Part shown: piece by piece, positions 40,325 through 50,396 of the stretch
How the letters are laid out: each line of letters begins with the position of its first letter
Numbering within the stretch: position 1 is the first letter of the stretch
Source: Streptomyces sp. CB02959
GTDB lineage: Bacteria > Actinomycetota > Actinomycetes > Streptomycetales > Streptomycetaceae
NCBI RefSeq assembly: GCF_002803155.1
Contig: NZ_NNBP01000018.1
Coordinates: 62,001 to 126,000, forward strand
Length of the DNA: 64,000 nt
Direction: 5' to 3'
Program-made: the position numbers and the translations under genes
Notes under the pieces: model-generated
Database searches by the model: none
Seen by the model: the letters and a program-made list of their open reading frames with translations, nothing else
Told to the model about the DNA's origin: nothing

Positions 40325-40396
40325 GGAACCACCGACGGAACCACCGGCGGACCCACCGACGGAACCACCGACAGACCCGCCGAAGACCTCACCGAC
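40325..40396. repeat. Twelve-base tandem repeat, about six copies
   Basis: Units of the form GGAACCACCGAC repeat from 40325, the first four nearly perfect and the last two degenerate. The repeat lies upstream of the second kinase and is in frame with it (Gly-Thr-Thr-Asp units), so it would be coding only if the kinase started upstream of the ATG at 40442. Confidence 0.8.
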
Positions 40397-40441
40397 GGAC
40401 CCGGCACCGGACGCCACGTCAGAACGGACGGACAACGAGAC

Positions 40442-41836
40442 ATGGACACCGCGTACTCCGCGCATTCCGCGTACCCCGCCCACCCCGCGCGGCCCGGCGG
40501 CCACCGGGTGCCCGCGGGCCTGCGCGCCCCCTTCTCGGGTCGCACCTGGCGGGAGTTCCTCCACCTCTGCCTGAGCCTGCCGGTGGCCTGCGTGATGTTC
40601 GCCTACGCGGTCGCCCTGGTCTCGCTGAGCGCCGGACTGCTGATCACGTTCCTGGGCATCCCGGTACTGGCCGGCGGGCTGGTCGGCAGCCGGGGGCTGG
40701 GCGCCCTGGAGCGGGCCCGGGCGCGGGCGCTGCTCCGGCTGGACGTGGCCGCCCCGGAGCCGCTGCGCCCCTCGAAGCCCGGCCTGGTGGCGTGGGTCGG
40801 GGCGGTACTCAAGAGCGGGGCGTCCTGGCGGCACCTGCTCTACGCGTTCCTGCACTTCCCGTGGGCGCTGTTCGCCTTCGTCTTCGCGGTGACGTTCTGG
40901 TCGGTGGGCTGGGCGCTGCTCAGCTTCCCGTTCTGGTACTGGCTGGTCCGCCCGTACGCCTCCCTGCCCGGCATCCAGCTGTGGGGGGACGGGGGCACCG
41001 CCCTCTATGTGAGCCCGACGGTGACGGCCGTGGTGTCCGGCGTGTTCGGGCTGCTGATGGTGCTGGCCGGGCCGTGGGTGTTCCGCGGGCTGACGCAGGT
41101 GGACCGGCTGCTGGTGCGCGGGCTGCTGGGGCCGTCGCCGCTGGCCACCCGGGTCATCGAGCTGGAGTCGGACCGCGGCGCGGTGGTCGACACCGCCGCC
41201 GCCGACCTGCGGCGCATCGAGCGGGACCTGCACGACGGGGCGCAGGCCCGGCTGGTGGCGCTGGCGATGGACCTCGGCCTGGCCAAGGAGAAGCTGGCGG
41301 AGGGCCGGATCGACGAGAGCGTGGCGCGGATGGTGGACGAGGCGCACGGCGAGGTGAAGATCGCGCTCCAGGAGCTGCGGGACCTCGCCCGCGGCATCCA
41401 CCCGGCGATCCTCACCGACCGCGGCCTGGGCCCGGCGCTGTCCGCACTGGCCGGACGCTGCACGGTGCCGGTCACCGTCCAGGTGGACCTGGCCCGCCGC
41501 CCTGCCCCGGCCATCGAGGGCATCGCCTACTTCACCGTCTCGGAACTGCTCCAGAACGTCGCCAAGCACAGCGCGGCGGACCACGCGACGGTGGACGTCT
41601 GGCACGACGAGGGGTGCGGGCCCGCAGGGCCCTCGGACAAGGGCGGTGGTGGGCGACGGGCGGGCCGGCTGATGCTGCTGGTGTCCGACGACGGCCGGGG
41701 CGGCGCAGGCGCCGAGGCCGGCGGCGGACTGGCCGGGCTCGCCGAGCGGCTGGACTCCGTCGACGGCCTGCTCGTCGTGGACTCCCCCGCCGGCGGCCCG
41801 ACCACCGTCACCGCCGAGCTGCCCTGGCGCGGCTGA
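40442..41836 (+). CDS. Sensor histidine kinase (HisKA_3 type), second of a tandem pair
   Basis: 464 residues from the ATG at 40442. Two hydrophobic hairpins (about 45-85 and 135-170) and a further pair near 185-220 make it longer than the first kinase in the sensor region. H264 in RIERDLHDGAQARL is the likely phosphorylated histidine; N box ELLQNVAKHS, G1 DDGRGGAG, G2 GLAGLAERL. A 75-base stretch (41366-41440) is identical to 39718-39792 in the first kinase. An insert with CGPAGPSDKGGGGRR lies in the ATPase domain. It is followed after 260 bases by the response regulator. Confidence 0.9.
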   Translation: MDTAYSAHSAYPAHPARPGGHRVPAGLRAPFSGRTWREFLHLCLSLPVACVMFAYAVALVSLSAGLLITFLGIPVLAGGLVGSRGLGALERARARALLRLDVAAPEPLRPSKPGLVAWVGAVLKSGASWRHLLYAFLHFPWALFAFVFAVTFWSVGWALLSFPFWYWLVRPYASLPGIQLWGDGGTALYVSPTVTAVVSGVFGLLMVLAGPWVFRGLTQVDRLLVRGLLGPSPLATRVIELESDRGAVVDTAAADLRRIERDLHDGAQARLVALAMDLGLAKEKLAEGRIDESVARMVDEAHGEVKIALQELRDLARGIHPAILTDRGLGPALSALAGRCTVPVTVQVDLARRPAPAIEGIAYFTVSELLQNVAKHSAADHATVDVWHDEGCGPAGPSDKGGGGRRAGRLMLLVSDDGRGGAGAEAGGGLAGLAERLDSVDGLLVVDSPAGGPTTVTAELPWRG

Positions 41837-41925
41837 CCGACGACCGGCGCCGGGCCGGGCCGCGACGATCACGGGTGGGGTCGGGACGGGGGTCCGGCCC
41901 CACCCGCCCGGCGTCCCCCCCTCGT

Positions 41926-42000
41926 CCACCCGCACAGCTCTCTCCCACCCACCCCCGCAGCTCTCTCCCACCCACCCGCACAGCTCTCTCCCACCCACCC
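41926..42000. repeat. 23-base tandem repeat, about three copies
   Basis: Unit CCACCCACCCGCACAGCTCTCTC (given here as CCACCCACCCGCACAG plus CTCTCTC). Copies lie at 41922-41944 (5' end diverged), 41945-41967 and 41968-41990, with a partial fourth after that. It occupies the gap between the second kinase and the response regulator. Confidence 0.85.
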
Positions 42001-42096
42001 GCCCTGCGGTCCCCCTCACCCACCCGCCCCGTTCCGGATGCTGGAATGCTGGGGAACGTCAGGCTGGATCGTGTGGAATATGGGGGGAATGTCATC

Positions 42097-42777
42097 GTGG
42101 CGGACGTGGAGGACAGTGTGCGGGTGGTCATCGCCGAGGACTCGGTGCTGCTGCGGGAGGGCCTGACCCGGTTGCTGACCGACCGCGGGCACGAGGTCGT
42201 GGCGGGCGTGGGGGACGGCGAGGCGCTGGTGAAGACGGTCGCCGACCTGGCCGGCACGGGCACCCCGCCGGACGTGGTGGTGGCGGACGTGCGGATGCCG
42301 CCGACCCACACCGATGAGGGCGTGCGGGCCGCGCTCCGGTTGCGCCGGGACCACCCCGAGGTCGGGGTGCTGGTGCTGTCGCAGTACGTCGAGGAGCAGT
42401 ACGCCACCGAACTGCTGGCCGGATCGAGCCGGGGCATCGGCTACCTGCTCAAGGACCGGGTCGCCGAGGTGCGGGAGTTCGTGGACGCGGTGGTCCGGGT
42501 GGCCCGCGGCGGCACCGCGCTGGACCCGGAGGTGGTGGCGCAGCTGCTGGGCCGCAGCCGCAAGCAGGACGCGCTGGCGCATCTGACGCCGCGGGAGCGC
42601 GAGGTGCTGGGGCTGATGGCCGAGGGCCGGACCAACTCCGCGGTCGCCCGGCAGCTGGTGGTCAGCGACGGCGCGGTCGAGAAGCACGTCAGCAACATCT
42701 TCCTGAAGCTCGGCCTGACGCCGAGTGACGGGGATCACCGTCGGGTGCTGGCGGTCCTCACTTACCTCAACTCCTGA
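42097..42777 (+). CDS. LuxR/NarL-family response regulator
   Basis: 226 residues from the GTG at 42097, which has GGGGGGAA eight bases upstream. An in-frame ATG at 42046 is an alternative start. The receiver domain has acidic residues in VIAEDSVLL, the phosphorylated D64 in VVVADVRMPP and K in YLLKDRV. The C-terminal LuxR-type helix-turn-helix is LTPREREVLGLMAEGRTNSAVA, then VVSDGAVEKHVSNIF. It is the expected partner of one or both upstream kinases. Targets are unknown. Confidence 0.93.
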   Translation: MADVEDSVRVVIAEDSVLLREGLTRLLTDRGHEVVAGVGDGEALVKTVADLAGTGTPPDVVVADVRMPPTHTDEGVRAALRLRRDHPEVGVLVLSQYVEEQYATELLAGSSRGIGYLLKDRVAEVREFVDAVVRVARGGTALDPEVVAQLLGRSRKQDALAHLTPREREVLGLMAEGRTNSAVARQLVVSDGAVEKHVSNIFLKLGLTPSDGDHRRVLAVLTYLNS

Positions 42778-43085
42778 CCGCCTGACAACCTGTCGGGGCA
42801 GCACTGATGCACGAATCCACCAGCGGCCGAGGGGCGGGACCTAGAACCATGGCCCTAGCACCAATGGACGAAGCCGGTGCGACATGGAGACAGGGGTGAC
42901 GGGGGCATTGATTCGATGACAAACCATGCCAGAACGGTGTCTCATCCTGGCGTCCACGATGTGGCCGAGCCAGGGAAGGGCACCCTTACCCAAGTACGAT
43001 GGTTATGGGACAACCGGTCGGTACGACCCGTCCTACGCCCTGCGTCCGGCGGGGATGCCGCACCCCTTGAGGGAGGTCCGAAGCA
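42778..43085 (+). other. Non-coding gap upstream of korA
   Basis: About 310 bases between the response regulator and korA, with no gene seen. GGAGG stands 9 to 13 bases before the korA GTG. The promoter for korAB should be here; a TACGAT -10-like box (near 42996) has no convincing -35 partner, so I do not name one. Confidence 0.4.
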
Positions 43086-45030
43086 GTGACCAGCCAGGTC
43101 AGTAGCACAGCCGAACAGGCCGACGGAGCGCTAGTCGGGGAACAGCGCACGTCGGGCGACGGCGGCCCGGGCAAGGAAGTCCGGCGCCTGGACCGGGTGA
43201 TCATCCGGTTCGCCGGCGACTCCGGTGACGGAATGCAGCTCACCGGTGACCGTTTCACGTCCGAGACGGCGTCGTTCGGCAACGACCTGTCGACGCTGCC
43301 GAACTTCCCCGCCGAGATCCGGGCCCCCGCCGGAACCCTCCCGGGCGTCTCCAGCTTCCAGCTGCACTTCGCCGACCACGACATCCTCACCCCCGGCGAC
43401 GCGCCGAACGTCCTGGTGGCGATGAACCCCGCCGCACTGAAGGCGAACATCGGCGACGTGCCGCGCGGCGCGGAGATCATCGTCAACACCGACGAGTTCA
43501 CCAAGCGCCCGATGGCGAAGGTCGGCTACGAGACCAACCCGCTGGAGGACGGCTCGCTGTCGGCGTACCACGTCCACCCGGTGCCGCTGACGACGCTGAC
43601 CATCGAGGCGCTCAAGGAGTTCGGGCTCTCCCGCAAGGAGGCCGAGCGCAGCAAGAACATGTTCGCGCTGGGCCTGCTGTCGTGGATGTACCACCGGCCG
43701 ACCGAGGGCACCGAGAAGTTCCTGCGGGCCAAGTTCGCGAAGAAGCCGAACATCGCCGAGGCGAACGTCACCGCCTTCCGGGCCGGCTGGAACTTCGGCG
43801 AGACCACCGAGGACTTCGCCACGTCCTACGAGGTCGCGCCGGCCACCACCGCGTTCCCGACCGGCACCTACCGCAACATCTCCGGCAACCTCGCGCTGTC
43901 CTACGGCCTGGTCGCGGCCGCCCGCCAGGCCGATCTGCCGCTGTACCTCGGCTCGTACCCGATCACCCCGGCCTCCGACATCCTGCACGAGCTGTCCCGG
44001 CACAAGAACTTCGGCGTGCGGACGTTCCAGGCGGAGGACGAGATCGCCGGCATCGGCGCGGCGCTGGGCGCGGCGTTCGGCGGTTCGCTGGCCGTGACCA
44101 CCACCTCGGGCCCCGGCGTGGCGCTGAAGTCGGAGACCATCGGCCTCGCGGTCAGCCTCGAACTCCCGCTGCTGATCGTCGACATCCAGCGCGGCGGCCC
44201 CTCGACCGGTCTGCCCACCAAGACCGAGCAGGCCGACCTGCTGCAGGCGATGTACGGCCGCAACGGCGAGGCCCCGGTGCCGATCGTGGCGCCGAAGACG
44301 CCCGCCGACTGCTTCGACGCGGCGCTGGACGCGGCCCGGATCGCGCTCACCTACCGCACCCCGGTCTTCCTGCTCTCCGACGGCTACCTGGCCAACGGCT
44401 CGGAGCCCTGGCGGATCCCCGAGGTCGACCAACTCCCCGACCTGCGGGTGCAGTTCGCCACCGGCCCCAACCACGAGCTGGCGGACGGCACCGAGGTGTT
44501 CTGGCCGTACAAGCGCGACCCGGAGAGCCTGGCCCGCCCGTGGGCCGTCCCCGGCACGCCCGGCCTGGAGCACCGCATCGGCGGCATCGAGAAGCAGGAC
44601 GGCACCGGCAACATCTCCTACGACCCCGCCAACCACGACTTCATGGTGCGCACCCGCCAGGCGAAGGTGGACGGCATCGACGTCCCCGACGTCGAGGTCG
44701 ACGACCCGGCGGACGAGACCGGCGAGGGCGCGCGCACCCTCGTCCTGGGCTGGGGTTCCACCTACGGGCCGATCACCGCGGCGGTCCGGCGGGTCCGGGG
44801 CGCGGGGCAGCGCATCGCCCAGGCGCACCTGCGGCACCTCAACCCCTTCCCGGGGAATCTGGGCGAGGTCCTCGCGCGTTACGACACGGTGATCGTGCCG
44901 GAGATGAACCTCGGCCAGCTCGCCACCCTGCTGCGCGCCAGGTACCTCGTCGACGCGCGCTCGCACACCCAGGTCAGCGGGATGCCGTTCAAGGCGGAGC
45001 AGCTCGCGGAGGTCCTTAAGGAGGCCATCA

Positions 45031-45038
<8 letters not shown>
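43086..45038 (+). CDS. korA: 2-oxoacid:ferredoxin oxidoreductase, fused gamma-alpha subunit (KorA)
   Basis: Large subunit of the two-subunit 2-oxoglutarate:ferredoxin oxidoreductase, which oxidatively decarboxylates 2-oxoglutarate to succinyl-CoA and reduces ferredoxin. 650 residues. The gamma domain (about 35-205) starts with RFAGDSGDGMQLTG. The alpha part (about 230-640) has SYPITPASDILHEL, EDEIAGIGAALGA and TTTSGPGVALKSETIGLA. GTG start with GGAGG upstream. Overlaps korB by eight bases. Actinobacterial KOR lets the TCA cycle run with ferredoxin instead of the NAD-linked dehydrogenase; it needs a ferredoxin acceptor, and none is encoded here. Confidence 0.94.
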
Positions 45039-46125
<1,087 letters not shown>

Positions 46126-46158
46126 CCGGTCCGGGCCGGCGGTCCGGCCGAACCCTCC

Positions 46159-46212
46159 GCGGGTGCCCGCGGGGAGCGCACAGCGTTCTCCGCGGGCACC
46201 CGCTCGGGTTTT
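46159..46212 (+). terminator. Terminator downstream of korB
   Basis: Seventeen pairs with one mismatch (46159-46175 with 46187-46203), 11-base loop, then TCGGGTTTT. It begins 33 bases after the korB stop. Confidence 0.8.
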
Positions 46213-46319
46213 CCGGGACCCGGGAGCGGGCGCGGTCCGGCCCCTTCTGCGAACGGGACGCGACTGCCATGCTGGCGGCCTTCCGGACCGATCCAGCAGA
46301 CCGCCAGGGGGTACAGGGC

Positions 46320-47207
46320 ATGAGCATCGTCGTCACCGGCGCCACGGGCGCGCTCGGCCGACTCGTCATCGCAGCGCTCCTGGAGCGCACCGCACCGGAC
46401 GGCATCGTCGCGCTCGCCCGCGACCGGGGCCGGGCCGCGGACCTCGCGGCCCGGGGCGTCGAGGTCCGCATCGCCGACTACAGCCGCCCCGACACGCTCC
46501 GGGGCGCCTTCGGGGCCGGCGACCGGGTGCTGTTCATCTCCGGCAACGAGGCCGGGCGGCGGCTGCCCCAGCACCGGGCCGTCGTCGACGCCGCCCGGGA
46601 AGCCGGTGTGGCGCTGCTCGCCTACACCAGCGTGCTGGGCGGACCGGCCGCCACCTTCGCCATCGCCGAGGAGCACGTCGGCACCGAACAGGCCCTGCTG
46701 GCCTCCGGGGTGCCGTACTGCCTGCTGCGCAACGGCTGGTACCACGAGAACTACACGGGGGCGCTGGCCACCACCCTGAAGGCCGGCGCGGTCCTCGGCA
46801 GCGCGGCCGGCGGCCGGGTGGCCAGCGCGGCGCGCCGGGACTACGCCGAGGCGGCCGCCGTGGTGCTCACCGGCGGCGGCCCGGACCCGGCCGGGCACAC
46901 CGACGCGGTGTACGAGCTGAGCGGGGACACCGCCTGGACGATGGCCGAGTACGCGGCCGAGGTGTCCCGGCAGACCGGCCGGGCGATCCCCTCCCGCGAT
47001 CTGCCCGCGGAGCAGTACGTGGCGCTGATGACCGGGGCGGGGGTGCCGGCGGCCGCCGCGGAGCTGGTCGCCGACGCGGACGCCGGGATCGCCCGCGGGG
47101 AGTTGGCGGCCACCCCCGGCGACCTCTCCCGGCTGATCGGGCGGCCGACCACCCCGCTCGCCGAGGCGATCGCGCAGGCGCTGAAGGAGCTTCCGGACGG
47201 CGTCTGA
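46320..47207 (+). CDS. NmrA-like NAD(P)H:quinone oxidoreductase (QorB-like)
   Basis: 295 residues. Rossmann domain with the nucleotide loop TGATGALG at about 6-13, VALARD at the end of the second strand, YTSVLGG and the NmrA-type LRNGWYHENY segment. This matches QOR2/QorB proteins, which reduce quinones with NADPH. ATG at 46320 is chosen because it puts the loop close to the start; the ribosome binding site is weak. Single gene, closed by an 18-pair hairpin. Confidence 0.85.
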   Translation: MSIVVTGATGALGRLVIAALLERTAPDGIVALARDRGRAADLAARGVEVRIADYSRPDTLRGAFGAGDRVLFISGNEAGRRLPQHRAVVDAAREAGVALLAYTSVLGGPAATFAIAEEHVGTEQALLASGVPYCLLRNGWYHENYTGALATTLKAGAVLGSAAGGRVASAARRDYAEAAAVVLTGGGPDPAGHTDAVYELSGDTAWTMAEYAAEVSRQTGRAIPSRDLPAEQYVALMTGAGVPAAAAELVADADAGIARGELAATPGDLSRLIGRPTTPLAEAIAQALKELPDGV

Positions 47208-47213
47208 GCGGGC

Positions 47214-47259
47214 GGTGGGCGCGTCGGGCGGGGCCGGCCGTCCGCCCGACGCGCCCACC
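47214..47259 (+). terminator. Terminator downstream of the QorB-like gene
   Basis: Eighteen perfect pairs (47214-47231 with 47242-47259) around a ten-base loop, starting seven bases after the stop codon. It is one of the longest perfect stems in the window. Confidence 0.85.
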
Positions 47260-47279
47260 GTTCCCGGCACTTCACGCCC

Positions 47280-47313
47280 CTGTCATGACCGTCACGCCAT
47301 ACGGACATGACAG
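47280..47313. promoter_or_regulatory. Dyad upstream of rarD, possible operator
   Basis: CTGTCATG (47280-47287) and CATGACAG (47306-47313) form a perfect 8-base inverted repeat with an 18-base centre, about 77 bases before the rarD start. The size and symmetry fit a regulator site spanning a promoter, but no regulator is encoded beside it. Confidence 0.4.
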
Positions 47314-47340
47314 GAGGCGCGGACGGCGGTACCTTGCACA

Positions 47341-47378
47341 GGATCGACTCCGCGCGACCGGATCGACTCCGCGCGACC
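47341..47378. repeat. Perfect 19-base tandem duplication upstream of rarD
   Basis: GGATCGACTCCGCGCGACC occurs twice without interruption (47341-47359 and 47360-47378), ending just before AGGAGGACCCC, the ribosome binding site of rarD. Confidence 0.9.
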
Positions 47379-47389
47379 AGGAGGACCCC

Positions 47390-48409
47390 TTGCCGTCTCG
47401 AACCGACCAACGCGCCGGCCTCGCGTACGGGCTCGCCGCCTACACCATGTGGGGCCTGCTGCCGCTGTACTGGCACCTGTTGGACGCCGCCTCGCCGTCC
47501 GAGATCCTGGCCCACCGCATGATGTGGTCGCTGCCGGTCGCGCTGATCATCCTGGCCGCGCTGCGCCGCTGGTCCTGGATACGCCCGCTGCTGCGGCAAC
47601 CCAAGCGGCTGGCGCTGGTCCTGGTCGGCGCCGTGGTGATCTCGCTGAACTGGTTCCTCTACATCTGGGCGGTCAACGCCGGACACGTGCTCGAAGCCTC
47701 ACTGGGGTACTTCATCAACCCCCTGGTGAGCATCGCGTTCGGCGTGCTGGTGCTGCGCGAGCGGCTGCGGCCGCTGCAGTGGGCCGCGGTGGCCGTCGGC
47801 ACCCTGGCCGTCGTGGTGATGACCGTCGCCTACGGCCGGATGCCGTGGATCGCGCTCGGGCTGGCCCTGTCGTTCGCCACCTACGGGCTGGTGAAGAAGG
47901 GCGTCAAGCTCGACGGCATCGAGGGCTTCAGCGCCGAGACCGCCCTCCAGGTACTGCCGGCGCTGGGCTATCTGGTCTTCCTCGGGGTCCGCGGGGAATC
48001 CGTCTTCGTCACCGGCGGGACCGGGCAGGCGCTGCTGCTCTCGGCGTGCGGCATCGCGACCGCGGTGCCGCTGATCTGCTTCGGCGCCTCCGCGATGCGG
48101 CTGCCGCTGACCACGATCGGGATGCTCCAGTACCTCGCGCCGACCTTCCAGTTCCTGCTGGGGCTGACGGTCTTCGGCGAGGAGATGCCGCCGGAGCGCT
48201 GGGCCGGCTTCGCCCTGGTGTGGGCGGCGCTGGTGATGCTGACCTGGGACGCGCTGCGGACCGCCCGGCGGGCGCGCACCGCGCTGGCCGCCGCCGGGGC
48301 GCGGGCCCGCGAGACGGCCGCGGCCGAGGCGGCACGGGTCGCCCCCGCCGCGGGCCCGCCGTCGGCCGAGCCGGGCCCAAAGGTGGCGCCCGACCGCGTC
48401 ACACCGTGA
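47390..48409 (+). CDS. rarD: EamA-family transporter RarD
   Basis: 339 residues with ten membrane helices in two EamA halves. RarD hallmarks are GLLPLYWHLLDAASPSEILAHR near the start, NWFLYIWAVNAGHVLEASLGYFINPL (split) and QYLAPTFQFLLGLTVFGE. Members are drug/metabolite exporters; the name comes from a chloramphenicol-sensitivity phenotype and the real substrate is not settled. The TTG start at 47390 is chosen because AGGAGG stands right upstream. The end overlaps the convergent ABC permease by 11 bases. Confidence 0.9.
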   Translation: MPSRTDQRAGLAYGLAAYTMWGLLPLYWHLLDAASPSEILAHRMMWSLPVALIILAALRRWSWIRPLLRQPKRLALVLVGAVVISLNWFLYIWAVNAGHVLEASLGYFINPLVSIAFGVLVLRERLRPLQWAAVAVGTLAVVVMTVAYGRMPWIALGLALSFATYGLVKKGVKLDGIEGFSAETALQVLPALGYLVFLGVRGESVFVTGGTGQALLLSACGIATAVPLICFGASAMRLPLTTIGMLQYLAPTFQFLLGLTVFGEEMPPERWAGFALVWAALVMLTWDALRTARRARTALAAAGARARETAAAEAARVAPAAGPPSAEPGPKVAPDRVTP

Positions 48410-49325
48410 TGTCGCGGGTGGTGAACCGCGCCCAGGCCGCCGAGCCGAACACCGCCGCGTAGAGCGCCTGGAGGCCCAGGTCCCGCTGGATCCCGTCCCA
48501 GTAGACCGGGTCGCGGAGCAGGTCCGCGAAGGCCAGCCAGTAGTGCGGGAAGAGATACGGCCCGATGGCCTGGAGCTGCGGTATGCCGTCCAGGATCTGG
48601 GCGGTGAGCACCAGGCCGACCGTCGTGGCCATGGCGGCGACGCCGCTGTCGGTGAGCGTGGAGACGAACAGCCCGAGGGCCGCCACCCCGAGGAGGGAGA
48701 GCGCCACCACGCCCGCCACGGCCAGCGCCCGCAGCAGCCCCTCGCCGAGGGATATGGACGTCCCCGACAGCAGCGTCACCTTGCCCAGCGGGAACAGCAA
48801 CGCGCCGGTGGCCAGCGCGGACAGCGCCACCACCAGCGTGCCCGCCAGGCAGAACGCCACGACCGTGGCGAACTTGGCGCGCAGCAGGCGGCCGCGGCCG
48901 GCGGGGGCGACGAGGAGGTAGCGCAGCGTCCCGGTGTGCGCCTCGCCGGCGACGGCGTCCCCCGCGATCACCCCGACCGCCATCGGCAGGAACACCGGCA
49001 GCGTCACCGCGAGGGCGGTGAAGACCAGGAAGAGGCCGTTGCCGGCGATCTCGGCGAGGAACGCCGGCCCCCGGCCGTCGCCACCGCCCCCGCCGGACCG
49101 CCCGACCTGGATCCGGACGGCGACACCGACCAGGACGGGGACCGCCGCCAGGACCGCCAGCAGCACCAGGGTGCGCCAGCGCCGGAAGGTGGTGGCGAGC
49201 TCACTGCGCAGCAGGTCCGGCGACCAGCGCGGCCGGAACGCCCGCGGCGCCGCCCCGGCCTGTGGTGCCGCCCCGGTCTGTGGTGCCGCCCCGGTCTGTG
49301 GTGCCCGGCTCTCAGCCCGCGACAT
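48399..49325 (-). CDS. ABC-2 type transporter permease
   Basis: 308 residues with six hydrophobic segments starting near residue 55. The pattern GDAVAGEAHTGTLRYLLVAPAGRGRLLRAKF (given in parts: GDAVAGEAHTGTLRYLL, then APAGRGRLLRAKF) is the amphipathic coupling region of ABC-2 permeases of the YhaP/NatB kind. The N-terminal tail has an 18-base, six-residue tandem repeat PQTGAA (three copies). ATG inside the end of the ATPase gene. Last gene of the LolA-like/ATPase/permease operon. Substrate unknown. Confidence 0.88.
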   Translation of the reverse strand: MSRAESRAPQTGAAPQTGAAPQAGAAPRAFRPRWSPDLLRSELATTFRRWRTLVLLAVLAAVPVLVGVAVRIQVGRSGGGGGDGRGPAFLAEIAGNGLFLVFTALAVTLPVFLPMAVGVIAGDAVAGEAHTGTLRYLLVAPAGRGRLLRAKFATVVAFCLAGTLVVALSALATGALLFPLGKVTLLSGTSISLGEGLLRALAVAGVVALSLLGVAALGLFVSTLTDSGVAAMATTVGLVLTAQILDGIPQLQAIGPYLFPHYWLAFADLLRDPVYWDGIQRDLGLQALYAAVFGSAAWARFTTRDITV

Positions 49326-50331
49326 CGAATCCCTCCCCGGTGAGTCGGACGAAGACGTCCTCCAGGGACGGCCGTTCGGTGCCGAAGGCCCGGACCCGGA
49401 CGCCGGCGCGGACCAGTGCGGCGTTCAGCTCCGCCGGGTCCGGCGGGGGCGCGCCGTCCGGCGGCGTGTCGGGCAGCTCGCCGGTGACCCGGTCGCCGTC
49501 GGCCCGCAGGCCGGTCAGTCCGTGCTCCTTCAGGACCCGGACCGCGTCGGCCGGATCGGGGGTGGTCACCGTCAGCCGGCCGTGGCCGCCGGGGCCGAGG
49601 ACGGCGGTGGTGAGGCCGGCGACCGGGCCCTGGGTGACCAGGCGGCCCCGGGCCATCACCGCGGCGTGCGTGCAGACCTGCTCGATCTCGTCGAGGAGGT
49701 GGGAGGAGAGGAAGACGGTGGTGCCGTCCGCCGCCAGCTCCCGCACCAGGGTGCGGATCTCCCGCATGCCCTGCGGGTCCAGGCCGTTGGTCGGCTCGTC
49801 CAGCACCAGCAGCTCACGGGGCTGGAGGAGGGCGGCGGCCAGCCCCAGGCGCTGCTTCATGCCGAGGGAGTAGGTGCGCGCCTTCTTGCCGGCCGCGGCG
49901 GACAGTCCCACCCGCTCCAGCGCCTCGCCGACCCGCCGGGTGCGGGTGCGGGGATCGGCGGCCGGGTCGGCGGCGTCGAACCGCCGCAGGTTGTCCCGGC
50001 CGCTGAGGAAGCCGTAGAGCGCGGGGCCCTCGATGAGCGCCCCGACCCTGGGGAGCACCTCGCGGACCGCCCGCGGCATCGGCCGGCCGAGCACCCGGGC
50101 GGTGCCGGCGGTCGGCTCGATCAGGCCCATCAGCATCCGGATGGTGGTGGTCTTGCCGGAGCCGTTGGGCCCGAGGAAGCCGAAGACGCTGCCGCGCGGC
50201 ACGGCGAGGTCCAGCCCGTCGACGGCGGGCCGGTCGCCACGATAGGTCTTGGTCAGCCCCCGGGTCGCGATCACCCGGTGCTCGTCGTGCGGTGCCGCGC
50301 GCCCCTGGTCCGCGGCGGGTGGTGGTGACAC
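49312..50331 (-). CDS. ABC transporter ATP-binding protein
   Basis: 339 residues. Walker A GPNGSGKTTT (about 54-63), signature YSLGMKQRLGLAAAL, Walker B LLVLDEPTNGLD and the switch histidine in SSHLLDE are all intact. The C-terminal 100 residues form the extension common in drug- or lantibiotic-type exporters. GTG start with GGGGAG upstream. It pairs with the permease, overlapping it by 14 bases, and follows the LolA-like gene. Confidence 0.94.
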   Translation of the reverse strand: MSPPPAADQGRAAPHDEHRVIATRGLTKTYRGDRPAVDGLDLAVPRGSVFGFLGPNGSGKTTTIRMLMGLIEPTAGTARVLGRPMPRAVREVLPRVGALIEGPALYGFLSGRDNLRRFDAADPAADPRTRTRRVGEALERVGLSAAAGKKARTYSLGMKQRLGLAAALLQPRELLVLDEPTNGLDPQGMREIRTLVRELAADGTTVFLSSHLLDEIEQVCTHAAVMARGRLVTQGPVAGLTTAVLGPGGHGRLTVTTPDPADAVRVLKEHGLTGLRADGDRVTGELPDTPPDGAPPPDPAELNAALVRAGVRVRAFGTERPSLEDVFVRLTGEGFDVAG

Positions 50332-50396
50332 GGTCTCCCCAACTCCTCATGTGCGGTGGCCCCTCGGGCCGCCGGCCGGGCGCGCGGATCGCGGAC

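Noticed and set aside
41926..42000. The 23-base repeats as a possible CRISPR array
   Set aside because: The units are directly adjacent with no spacers, and no cas gene is present.
40249..42777. A single 842-codon frame that could look like a kinase-regulator fusion
   Set aside because: The frame over the kinase gene is a shadow; only its last 226 codons are a real response regulator with its own GGGGGGAA site and start.
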